Assembly (NCBI GenBank): GCA_964648365.1
Contig: CAZYLK010000096.1
Coordinates: forward strand, 1 to 21,694
Source of the DNA: SURF-32 sp964648365
GTDB taxonomy: Bacteria > Planctomycetota > Phycisphaerae > UBA1845
DNA length: 21,694 bases
Direction: 5' to 3'
A program made the position numbers and the translations under genes. Of this stretch, positions 16,201-21,694 are shown piece after piece. Each line of letters opens with the position of its first letter. Within the stretch, counting starts at the first letter, position 1. The notes beneath the pieces were generated by a model, which was not told the DNA's origin, searched no databases, and was given only the letters and a program-made list of their open reading frames with translations.

Positions 16201-17786
16201 GCCGCTTCATCGTGGCGGTTGAGTTGCTGCAGCGCGGCCAGTTTGACGTTGCCGGCTTCCTCAAGCTGTGGGTTGATGGCCAGCGCCCGCTCCGCGTACC
16301 GGATGGCGTCCGCGGCGTCGTTCGTCTGCAAGTAGGCCCGCGCGTAGAGCGTCCAGCACGTCGCATTGCTGGCCTGTTCCGACTGCGCCGCCGGGAGCAC
16401 CAGATCGAGCACGGCTCGCGCCCGGCCCGGTTCGTTGAGAATCAGGTGAACTTCCGCCAGCAGCAGCTTGGCGTTCCACATGTTGACGCCCCGGTCGGTG
16501 TAGGCGTTGTCGGCCTGCGTCAGCAGCGGCAGCGCCTCGCGCACACGACCCATTTCGATCAGCACCCGCGCGCGTTGCAGCAGGGCCATGGCGCCGTTCG
16601 GCGACTCGGCCGAGGCGTCCGCGACGTAGGACTCGGCCCGCTTGAGCCAGGCGTCGCGCGACGCGGCGTCTTCGCGCTGCGCCGCCGCCAGGCAGACGTC
16701 GGACGCCAGCAGCGCCAGCCGGTAGCGGCTCTCACGATCGAAGATTTCGTCAATGCCTACGCGCGTGATCGGGCGGCTGAGGCGGTCGTCGCACGTTTCG
16801 AGCGCATCATCGTAACGGTCATCGGCCGCCTGAAGTCGCGCGAGTTGGATGTAGGGGTCGAACGCATCGCGATTGGATGCGACGCTCGCTTCGAGTGCCG
16901 TCTGTGCCCTGGCCAGCATCGCGTCGGACTCCGGCGCGCTCGCTTCCGGGCTGCGTTCGAGCGTCCATCGTCGCAGCCAATAGGATCCTTCCGCCAGCTT
17001 TGCCAGCGAGAGCGTCTCCGGATCCTCCCCCGCCATCGCCACCGCCTGATCAAACAACCGCTGCGCGTCGTCGTTGCGCTTCGCCTCTGCCAGAAACGCC
17101 GCGTACACCCAGCGGGCGCGGGCGGCATCCGCGCCCGGCTCGCCCAGCCGGTTCACGAGATCGCGATAGAGCGTCTCCGCCCCGGCGGCGTCGTCGATCG
17201 AGCGCAGATAGCCGGCCAGATCGATGGCGACGCTTACGTTGGCGGGATCGAGTTCGACGGCGCGGCGCAGCGCATCGACGCCGCGCTGCAGGTTGCCCGC
17301 CTGCTGCGCTTTCGCGCTGATCAGCGCCAAGCCGAGTGCGTGGTGTGCCGGTGCGTGATCCGGACTCAGCGCGATCAGCCCCTCCGCCTCCTGTTGCAGG
17401 CTCACCCACCCTGTGGGGGAGTTCTGCAGCGCGGCGATCCTACGCTGCACGTTCAGGATTCGTTCGCGGGCGGGGAGAAACTCCGGCTGCTGCGTCTTAG
17501 CCTGGTTCCAGATCGCCAGGGCGGTCAGCGGCTCGCCTGCGCTCAGCGCCATATCGCCCGCACGGCACAGGTAGGTCGGATCGTCGCTGTTGGCGGCGGC
17601 TTCGCGGTAGTATCGGGCGGCGTTCGGGAAATCGCCGCGCTCGGCGGCGCGCTCGGCCATCTCCGCGAATTTCAACGGATCGGTCGACTTCAGACCCGAG
17701 ATGTACGCGTACGCGACCAGGACCGTCAGCAGCGCCAGAACGACAGACAGGCCGCCGACGAGGTTCTTGTTGATACGTTTCGCCAT
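13230..17786 (-). CDS. Very large membrane-anchored TPR-repeat protein, 1518 aa
   Basis: One N-terminal transmembrane segment (about residues 9-31, LVGGLSVVLALLTVLVAYAY) is followed by TPR-type helical repeats along nearly the whole chain. Clear units are AARYYREAAANSDDPTYLC near the N-terminus, DARAYYRQALDSNPNYGAAH in the middle, and ARECYERALEINGDDLIAL and AIAQLSVAVRAAPDRALFLA near the C-terminus. No catalytic domain is recognised. The bulk is most likely outside the cytoplasm, as a protein-protein scaffold. Start ATG 17786-17784 has AAGGAA about 6 nt upstream. The EpsI-like gene ends only 52 nt upstream on the same strand. In exosortase/PEP-CTERM systems a large TPR lipoprotein (PrsT) often accompanies EpsI, so a similar role in exopolysaccharide or protein export is a reasonable inference, though this is larger and not obviously a lipoprotein. 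Confidence 0.92.
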   Translation of the reverse strand: MAKRINKNLVGGLSVVLALLTVLVAYAYISGLKSTDPLKFAEMAERAAERGDFPNAARYYREAAANSDDPTYLCRAGDMALSAGEPLTALAIWNQAKTQQPEFLPARERILNVQRRIAALQNSPTGWVSLQQEAEGLIALSPDHAPAHHALGLALISAKAQQAGNLQRGVDALRRAVELDPANVSVAIDLAGYLRSIDDAAGAETLYRDLVNRLGEPGADAARARWVYAAFLAEAKRNDDAQRLFDQAVAMAGEDPETLSLAKLAEGSYWLRRWTLERSPEASAPESDAMLARAQTALEASVASNRDAFDPYIQLARLQAADDRYDDALETCDDRLSRPITRVGIDEIFDRESRYRLALLASDVCLAAAQREDAASRDAWLKRAESYVADASAESPNGAMALLQRARVLIEMGRVREALPLLTQADNAYTDRGVNMWNAKLLLAEVHLILNEPGRARAVLDLVLPAAQSEQASNATCWTLYARAYLQTNDAADAIRYAERALAINPQLEEAGNVKLAALQQLNRHDEAAAFARQMEGGESAAVLLEARAKSGHGEIDAAIQLLSAHLETHPADAAALREVMVHLMGAERRQEAEALVERALATRPESRDLLGLKLAITSADPDDKRAAILSLIEAEPNALVRSLQLAQFHDAAGEPELAMSALTAADAALQAQLERLDDASEFAYRRMIISSKLLVAAKLQQWNAADEAVKAAQQINADGAGGRVFRARYHMLRSQADEQLRGEAAQALALLREALLEQGTNASTLVLAGNACEMLGALDDARAYYRQALDSNPNYGAAHKGLASVARQRGDWQAFADAITQCQRLIPNDAWVREQTQLLAELRDPATAIQRREAYLVDHPDDFDTIVLLAKLCASQNQRDKADRYFDRALELAPADNQKFVAEAAGYYRATGRGDRAAEIISRHVDAQESDDKKANALVVMAANQLNDGAAAEARDTLMRAAGIAETFEVCFSLADLYFIARDPHSALPWYDKAVAIGKAESHARVDEAEFRRIGCVLHERFNDVARARELVNAYVTDHPASANVPYVRSELFAREGQLSKAIEVWDAWLPTHPDDLLARYRRAELLMQAARWSAAAADLEYIKSKQPAALNLEPRFGLARVYDALGRPDAALAELESLRSTFPDSDAAARELVKAYARRNRLAEAEGIATAWINRTAAAPAAQAQWYNVRANLRLQLANRDGGLDDLTQAAALSGYALGPLLRVLDAHQKLDRAEDGLALFDAHAGQIPPTAELVAVHASLLAHAGRVDEACARYREAMRLAVADSYGAVTQVGRSALAAIPADRLEREFGNADSSTGRTDPIDGRLMAAHLERSGQWQEAARLLKDIEELTDDPTRRHGLVMQQAILYQLNNEPSQARECYERALEINGDDLIALNNYANLLSDHFGEHEQALTFALRATSLYHDPDLRDTLGWIYVKLKRYPEAIAQLSVAVRAAPDRALFLAHLGEAYRRSGQLERARPLLETAMRRAQDANDTITAGQAADALKKLEEGRSD

Positions 17787-17838
17787 CCGATTCCTTCCCT
17801 GGAGAATATCGCGACCAGCCGGACGCCGGCTTCGACGA

Positions 17839-18624
17839 TCAGTCCGTTCGGGCCTCCGCGGCCGCGAAGTCGGGCCAGTGCCGGGCCAACAGTTCGGGCA
17901 GGACGAAGCCCAGCAGATCCTGCGCGAGTTCGACGGATTCCTCGCGCGCCGCTCCGACGAACGAGACTTCCACCTTGCTGAAGAATGCGTGGCGACTGCG
18001 CGGGTCGGTCGTCAGCACTCGTACCCAATCCCGACTGGCCGTGAAGGCGCCGTTGCAGAAGAACGTGTAAAGCACCGTCACCTGGGACTTGTCGAACAAG
18101 CCCGTCTTCTGAAACGTCAGCAGCCGCAACTCGACCGGCGCCATCCCCGCCGGGGCGACCTCCCGCACTTCGTGCGGCTGGGCCTGCTCGTAGCCCGACG
18201 CCATGTAGCAACGATCCGGCGTGTGCGGCACCAGGCTGGGCGACCCGGTATCATAGGAAACGAACAGGTGGGCCAGGCGCGGCCGGCCCTCCGGATTCGG
18301 CCGGGTGTCCTCGACCCACCACGAAATCACGTCCTCGGTGCCCAGCGCCTCGATCTCCTCCGGCTTGAGGACGTCCACGCGCGTGACGCGGTACGGGCCG
18401 AGCGCGGCGCGATTCAGCGCCGGCAGCGGCCTGACCAGCGGCAGGGCCTCTTTGTGCCGGACCACTTGCAGCCACGCGGCCACCGGACCGGCGATGACGG
18501 CCGTGGTTCCGAGCAGCGCCACGGCCGCCACGAACGGCGGCGTCAGGATCCGACGCAGCAGTGGTACGGGCTGCGCGGCCGACTGGCCGGGCGAAGCGAC
18601 TTCGGTGTCCACCCCAACGGACAT
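17839..18624 (-). CDS. EpsI-like exosortase-associated protein (DUF3485-type)
   Basis: A 261-residue protein with one N-terminal membrane helix (about 28-52) and an extracytoplasmic domain. The domain shows the EpsI pattern: PLPALNRAALGPY, LGTEDVISWWVED, LFVSYDTGS, then PHTPDRCYMASGYE (H134-C139), matching the HSPEVCxPGxGW signature of the exosortase-associated EpsI family. EpsI domains occur alone or fused to exosortases, and act in exopolysaccharide production and in processing of PEP-CTERM-type surface proteins. The exosortase itself is not in the window. Start ATG 18624 has GGGAG, but 14 nt away, so the start is somewhat uncertain. It heads a likely minus-strand unit with the TPR gene and the CorC-like pair. 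Confidence 0.78.
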   Translation of the reverse strand: MSVGVDTEVASPGQSAAQPVPLLRRILTPPFVAAVALLGTTAVIAGPVAAWLQVVRHKEALPLVRPLPALNRAALGPYRVTRVDVLKPEEIEALGTEDVISWWVEDTRPNPEGRPRLAHLFVSYDTGSPSLVPHTPDRCYMASGYEQAQPHEVREVAPAGMAPVELRLLTFQKTGLFDKSQVTVLYTFFCNGAFTASRDWVRVLTTDPRSRHAFFSKVEVSFVGAAREESVELAQDLLGFVLPELLARHWPDFAAAEARTD

Positions 18625-18823
18625 GCGCTAACTATTTACTCCCTTGCGAGTTACATTCAAGCTCCGGCGCGGCGGGGCTTCGTCCAGCCGCCGCTGACCC
18701 GTCGATGCGGATTCTGGCGACCCGGCGTGGTCGTGTTCCCTGCAAAAACCCTGCGATTTTGGTTCAGACGCCGCAAATCCCGTCCGATAAAGGGGTTGGT
18801 GCATCTGAGGAGCGGGAGCGACG

Positions 18824-19582
18824 ATGACTCGGCCGGGTGGGAACTGCATGACGACTCAATCCTCTGAACGAACCCCCTGCGTTATCGTCGGCTGCGGCGG
18901 ACACGGCCGCGTCGTGCTGGATGTTATCCGCAACGCCGGAACTTACGAACCGGTCGCCTTCGTCGATTCGAACATCGCCGCCCACGGCCGGCACGTGGAC
19001 GGCCTGCCGGTGGTCGGCGATCTGGAGGATCTGCCCGCGCTGAACCGCGATCAGGGCATCGAGCACGCCATCGTGGCCATCGGTGACAACGGCGTCCGAC
19101 GCAAATTCGCCGAGCGGATCGAAGGCATGGGCTACGAGCTGATCCGGGCGATCCACCCCTCCGCCAACATCGCCCGCAACGCCAAGATCGGCCGCAACAC
19201 GGTCGTCGCGGCCGGAGCCCTGGTCTGTGCCCACGCCCAGGTGGGCGATTCCGTCATCCTCAACACCGGCTGCATCGTCGATCACGAGTCGATGATCGGC
19301 ACCGGCACGCACGTCTGCCCGGGCGCCCGAATTGCCGGCCGCGTGGTCATCGAATCGGGCGCGTTCATCGGCATCGGCTCGACCATCATCCAGAGCCTGC
19401 GCGTCGGCTACGAGGCCGTGGTCGGGGCCGGGGCGGTGGTCATCCGCGACGTCGCGCCGCTTTCGACGGTGGTCGGCGTCCCTGCCCACGTCGTACGGCA
19501 CGTCTCCGAGCCGACGGAGATGGCGTCGTGGCTGATTCACCCTGCCGGAAGCCCGCAGGCGGAGCCGGTTCACGCTGGCTGA
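18824..19582 (+). CDS. NeuD/PglD-type sugar acyltransferase (left-handed beta-helix)
   Basis: A 252-residue acetyltransferase of the sialic-acid O-acetyltransferase/bacillosamine N-acetyltransferase family. The N-terminal Rossmann-like part has VIVGCGGHGRVVLDVI (about 20-35), binding the UDP-sugar. The C-terminal part is a hexapeptide-repeat beta-helix (IGRNTVVAAGALV, VGDSVILNTGCIVDHESMIG, CPGARIAGRVVIESGAFIGIG) with H154 in IVDHE, the position of the PglD catalytic His. It ends VPAHVVR, as usual for the family. Acetyl-CoA is the expected donor. The first ATG is preferred over the one at 18848, because GGGAG is 5 nt upstream. A weak promoter (TTCAGA 18763-18768, GATAAA 18786-18791, 17-nt spacer) is possible. 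The sugar substrate cannot be told; a surface-glycan role is inferred. Confidence 0.9.
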   Translation: MTRPGGNCMTTQSSERTPCVIVGCGGHGRVVLDVIRNAGTYEPVAFVDSNIAAHGRHVDGLPVVGDLEDLPALNRDQGIEHAIVAIGDNGVRRKFAERIEGMGYELIRAIHPSANIARNAKIGRNTVVAAGALVCAHAQVGDSVILNTGCIVDHESMIGTGTHVCPGARIAGRVVIESGAFIGIGSTIIQSLRVGYEAVVGAGAVVIRDVAPLSTVVGVPAHVVRHVSEPTEMASWLIHPAGSPQAEPVHAG

Positions 19583-19653
19583 CACTGGCTGCCGCCCGTC
19601 ACCGGGCGCGCGACGGCTTGAGCGGGGCGAAAGCCGCGTATCCGGTATCGCCC

Positions 19654-19684
19654 GGGTGGCACGGTCTCGTCTTCGAGGCCGTGG
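19654..19684 (+). repeat. Palindromic intergenic repeat R1, copy A
   Basis: The core folds as CACGG-T-CTCG, loop TCTT, CGAG-G-CCGTG, a 10-bp stem with one G-T wobble, led by GGGTGGCAC. With copy B it forms a direct repeat of period 55 bp. The likeness continues past the hairpin through GTGGA and TTCGGGCAGGA. Confidence 0.85.
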
Positions 19685-19710
19685 AGCTTCGGGCAGGAAG
19701 TCTGGAATGC

Positions 19711-19739
19711 GTGGCACGGTCTCGTCTTCGAGGCTGTGG
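19711..19739 (+). repeat. Palindromic intergenic repeat R1, copy B
   Basis: Same sequence as copy A apart from CTGTGG in place of CCGTGG in the closing arm. It starts 55 bp after copy A and is also followed by TTCGGGCAGGA. Confidence 0.85.
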
Positions 19740-19872
19740 ACGTTCGGGCAGGAGTGACATCAGACTCCGCAGTCCCGGATATCCCAGCCGCGTTGGCATG
19801 CACTACGGTCTCGCCCGGCACGCTTCTGGGGCGGGCAAGTGGAAATCGCGGAGTGAGGAGGCCCGCGCCTCG

Positions 19873-19903
19873 CCACGGCCTCGAAGACGAGACCGTGCCA
19901 CCC
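19873..19903 (-). repeat. Palindromic intergenic repeat R1, copy C (inverted)
   Basis: An exact inverted copy of the 31-bp copy A hairpin, ending GTGCCACCC on the plus strand. Together with A or B it could form a long-range stem across about 130-190 nt. The TTCGGGCAGGA flank of copies A and B is not repeated here, which marks the hairpin as the mobile or conserved unit. Confidence 0.85.
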
Positions 19904-19952
19904 GCGCGGATTCTGTCATGCACCCCGCGTCACCCCGCTGAAATGTATTTTA

Positions 19953-19982
19953 TTGACGCTCTCGGCGCATCCGTCATACCAT
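19953..19982 (+). promoter_or_regulatory. Candidate promoter of hldE
   Basis: In an AT-rich patch, TTGACG (19953-19958) is followed after 18 nt by TACCAT (19977-19982), or after 16 nt by CATACC. Initiation near 19989 would fall after the first hldE ATG (19981) and before the second (20008), so it bears on start choice. The -10 match is only moderate. Confidence 0.35.
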
Positions 19983-21495
19983 GCAACGCACGGTTCCGGA
20001 TGCCCCCATGCCTGCTGCCCTCTCCGACATCGTCCATCGCTTCCGCGGCCGTCGCGTGCTGCTCGTCGGCGACCTGATCCTGGACCGTTACGTCTACGGC
20101 GACGCGGAGCGGATCAGCCCGGAGGCGCCGGTGCCGGTGCTGCGGATCGTCGAGCGGCGGCACGCGGTGGGCGGCAGTGCGAACGTCGCGGCCTGTCTGC
20201 GGGCGCTGGGGTGCGAGGTGTCGGCGTGCGGCGTCGTGGGCGAGGACCGAAACGGCGGGACGCTGCGGACGCTGCTTTCCGACATCGGGCTGAATACCGA
20301 CGGCGTCATCGTCACGCCCGAGCGGCCGACCACGACCAAGACGCGGATGGTGGGTCTCGCCCAGCATCGGCACCGCCAGCAGCTTTTGCGCGTCGATGAG
20401 GAAGACAAATCGCCGCTGGCGGCGGCGGATCGCGATCGCATCGTGGACGCGGCGCTGAGCGGCGTGAAGCAGTGCGACGTCGTCTGCATCGAGGATTACG
20501 ACAAGGGCGTGGTGACCGACGAAGTCGCGGCCGCGATCATCAAGGCGGCATCCGGCGCTGGCAAGCCCGTCCTCGTCGATCCCGCCCGCATCACCAGCTA
20601 CGCCCGCTATCGCGGCGCGACGATCCTGACACCCAACCGCGACGAACTCGGCCACGCCGTCGGTCGGACGCTCGGGTCGGTCGAATCCGTCGGTGAGGCG
20701 GCCGTGCGGCTGATCCCGACGATCGACATCAAGGCCATCCTGGCGACGGTGGATCGCGACGGCTCGGTCGTCGTTGAGGGCGACCGCTGGGAGCACGTCC
20801 CGACCCGCCCGCGGAGCGTTTATGACAACACGGGTGCGGGCGACGCGGTGCTGGCGGCGCTGGCGGCGTCCGTCGCGGCCGGGGCGTCGCTCGCGGATTC
20901 GGCGCGACTGGCGAACATCTGCGGCGGTTTGGAAGTAGAGAAGTTCGGCTGCGTGCCGATCACGGCCGACGAGGTGCTGGCGGAACTGCGGCTGGAGTCG
21001 CGACGGAAGAACGGCAAGCTCCGCAGCATCGAGGAGTTGACCGCCGAGTTGACGCTGCGCCGCGATCGTGGCGAGACGGTCGCGTTTACGAATGGATGCT
21101 TTGACATCATGCACGCCGGACACGTCGACTTTCTTCGCCGCTGCCGCGAGCAGGCGTCGCTGCTGGTCGTCGGGCTGAACTCGGACGAGTCCGTGCGCGG
21201 GCAGGGCAAGGGAGACGACCGGCCCATCAACCGTTTTGAGCATCGCTGCAGCGTGCTCAGCGAGATGTCGTCGGTGGATTACGTGGTCCGCTTCGACGAC
21301 CCGACGCCGGAGGCGCTCATACGGCAGGTTCGCCCGGACGTGCTGGTGAAGGGTGAAGATTGGGCCGGCAAGGGCGTGGTCGGCGCCGATTTCGTCAAGT
21401 CCTGCGGCGGGCGGGTCGTCTTGTTGCCGCTGGTGGAGGGGCTGAGTACGACCGCGCTGATCGAGCGGATCCGGTCCGGAGGCGCGCTGGGATGA
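19981..21495 (+). CDS. hldE: Bifunctional D-glycero-beta-D-manno-heptose-7-phosphate kinase / heptose-1-phosphate adenylyltransferase
   Basis: HldE (RfaE) catalyses two steps to ADP-heptose for LPS core or S-layer glycans: phosphorylation at C1, then adenylylation. Residues about 20-330 are a PfkB/ribokinase domain, with VGDLILDRYVYG, the substrate loop GGSANVAACL, and DNTGAGD (282-288) holding the anion hole and catalytic Asp. Residues about 355-500 are the cytidylyltransferase-like domain, with FTNGCFDIMHAGH (HxGH at 378-381), GLNSDESVRGQGKG and PDVLVKGEDW. At 504 residues it is close to the usual length of about 475. No Shine-Dalgarno is evident at 19981; the ATG at 20008 is an equally good start and fits the candidate promoter better. 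The NeuD-like gene upstream supports a surface-sugar setting. Confidence 0.95.
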   Translation: MQRTVPDAPMPAALSDIVHRFRGRRVLLVGDLILDRYVYGDAERISPEAPVPVLRIVERRHAVGGSANVAACLRALGCEVSACGVVGEDRNGGTLRTLLSDIGLNTDGVIVTPERPTTTKTRMVGLAQHRHRQQLLRVDEEDKSPLAAADRDRIVDAALSGVKQCDVVCIEDYDKGVVTDEVAAAIIKAASGAGKPVLVDPARITSYARYRGATILTPNRDELGHAVGRTLGSVESVGEAAVRLIPTIDIKAILATVDRDGSVVVEGDRWEHVPTRPRSVYDNTGAGDAVLAALAASVAAGASLADSARLANICGGLEVEKFGCVPITADEVLAELRLESRRKNGKLRSIEELTAELTLRRDRGETVAFTNGCFDIMHAGHVDFLRRCREQASLLVVGLNSDESVRGQGKGDDRPINRFEHRCSVLSEMSSVDYVVRFDDPTPEALIRQVRPDVLVKGEDWAGKGVVGADFVKSCGGRVVLLPLVEGLSTTALIERIRSGGALG

Positions 21496-21568
21496 TGCCG
21501 CGGATGACGCATTCAAAGATCACCGTGCGATCGAGTGTGACAGTGCCGTTGACCGGCGGAGGGCTTCC

Positions 21569-21592
21569 GGGTGCCACTGCTCTTGAGCAGTG
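21569..21592 (+). repeat. Palindromic intergenic repeat R2, copy 1
   Basis: A 24-bp element made of GGGTGC plus the core CACTGCTC-TT-GAGCAGTG, itself an 8-bp perfect palindrome around TT. It lies 74 nt after the hldE stop and pairs with the inverted copy at 21625-21648. Confidence 0.85.
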
Positions 21593-21624
21593 CTTCCGTT
21601 GGGATCGCAGTTGCGGAATGAAGA

Positions 21625-21648
21625 CACTGCTCAAGAGCAGTGGCACCC
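21625..21648 (-). repeat. Palindromic intergenic repeat R2, copy 2 (inverted)
   Basis: A perfect 24-bp inverted copy of the element at 21569-21592, separated by 32 nt. The pair can form either two small hairpins or one 24-bp stem, which could act as a terminator-like structure after hldE. No T-run follows, so classical intrinsic termination is not supported. Confidence 0.85.
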
Positions 21649-21650
21649 GA

Positions 21651-21686
21651 CGTGGCACCGGGCGTGGCGCCGGGCGTGGCGCCGGA
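21651..21686. repeat. Three tandem 12-bp repeats
   Basis: Three consecutive units of CGTGGCRCCGGG (the third ends GGA), directly after repeat R2 copy 2 and near the window edge. The units share the GTGGCACC-type words of R2, so they may have grown from its end by slippage. Confidence 0.7.
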
Positions 21687-21694
21687 GGATTCGC

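Larger units (their letters stand above)
19583..19980. other. Repeat-bearing intergenic region between the NeuD-like gene and hldE (398 bp)
   Basis: No gene is supported here. The region holds three copies of a hairpin-forming repeat (19654-19684, 19711-19739 and, inverted, 19873-19903), a possible decayed piece near 19801-19823, and an AT-richer end from 19941 that carries a promoter-like sequence. Frames that cross it on both strands yield short Arg-rich peptides repeating the same words, as expected of translated repeats, not genes. Confidence 0.7.

Noticed and set aside
13275..17981. Two very long plus-strand frames (843 and 647 codons)
   Set aside because: Both are antisense to the TPR gene, whose regular repeats on the minus strand are unmistakable.
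18764..21516. Minus-strand frames of 317 and 528 codons
   Set aside because: They are antisense to the NeuD-like gene and hldE, and cross repeat regions.
21492..21694. Plus-strand frame starting in an ATGA overlap with hldE and open to the window end
   Set aside because: It runs straight through the R2 palindromes and the 12-bp tandem repeats and has no recognisable protein character. It could be a real gene start, but the sequence does not support this.
1..21694. CRISPR array, tRNA, rRNA, insertion sequence or prophage genes
   Set aside because: I looked for each on both strands and saw no supporting repeats, cloverleaf, rRNA motifs or transposase/integrase domains.

Overview
This is a high-GC bacterial window that fits a member of the Planctomycetota, possibly Phycisphaerae-like. 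The clues are a glycine-rich RRM protein, a very large membrane-anchored TPR protein beside an EpsI-type (exosortase-associated) protein, paired DUF21/CBS proteins, and intergenic palindromic repeats with GTGCCAC-type ends. The assignment rests on gene content only; there is no rRNA or other marker here.

Left end (1-4620): a type II CRISPR-Cas locus, cut by the window edge. On the minus strand an intact 1377-residue Cas9 (204-4337) is followed by the first 52 codons of Cas1 (1-158). The gap upstream of cas9 holds a plus-strand unit that looks like the tracrRNA gene: a TTGACA promoter near 4438, a candidate anti-repeat, a short CGCC-AACA-GGCG hairpin and a strong intrinsic terminator ending in seven T (about 4475-4576). 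The rest of cas1, cas2 and the CRISPR array must lie to the left, outside the window. All RuvC catalytic residues are visible in Cas9. In the HNH domain, the position next to the catalytic His (Asp in most Cas9) is Ala.

Middle left (4621-9795), all minus strand: a B12-binding-type radical SAM protein with a structured leader, a glycine-rich RRM protein with its own terminator, an ABC1/UbiB-family kinase-like protein, and a small hemerythrin-like protein.

Middle (9796-13182): a plus-strand degenerate HD-domain protein whose 3' end overlaps, tail to tail, a translationally coupled pair of minus-strand DUF21/CBS (CorC/CNNM-like) membrane proteins.

Right (13183-21694): the minus-strand run EpsI-like protein, 1518-residue TPR protein, then the CorC-like pair looks like one transcription unit. 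Divergent from it, on the plus strand, are a NeuD/PglD-type sugar O/N-acyltransferase and a bifunctional HldE (heptose-7-phosphate kinase / heptose-1-phosphate adenylyltransferase). Together with EpsI they suggest cell-surface glycan assembly and export. Two families of palindromic repeats fill the spaces before and after hldE; they share the same end motif.
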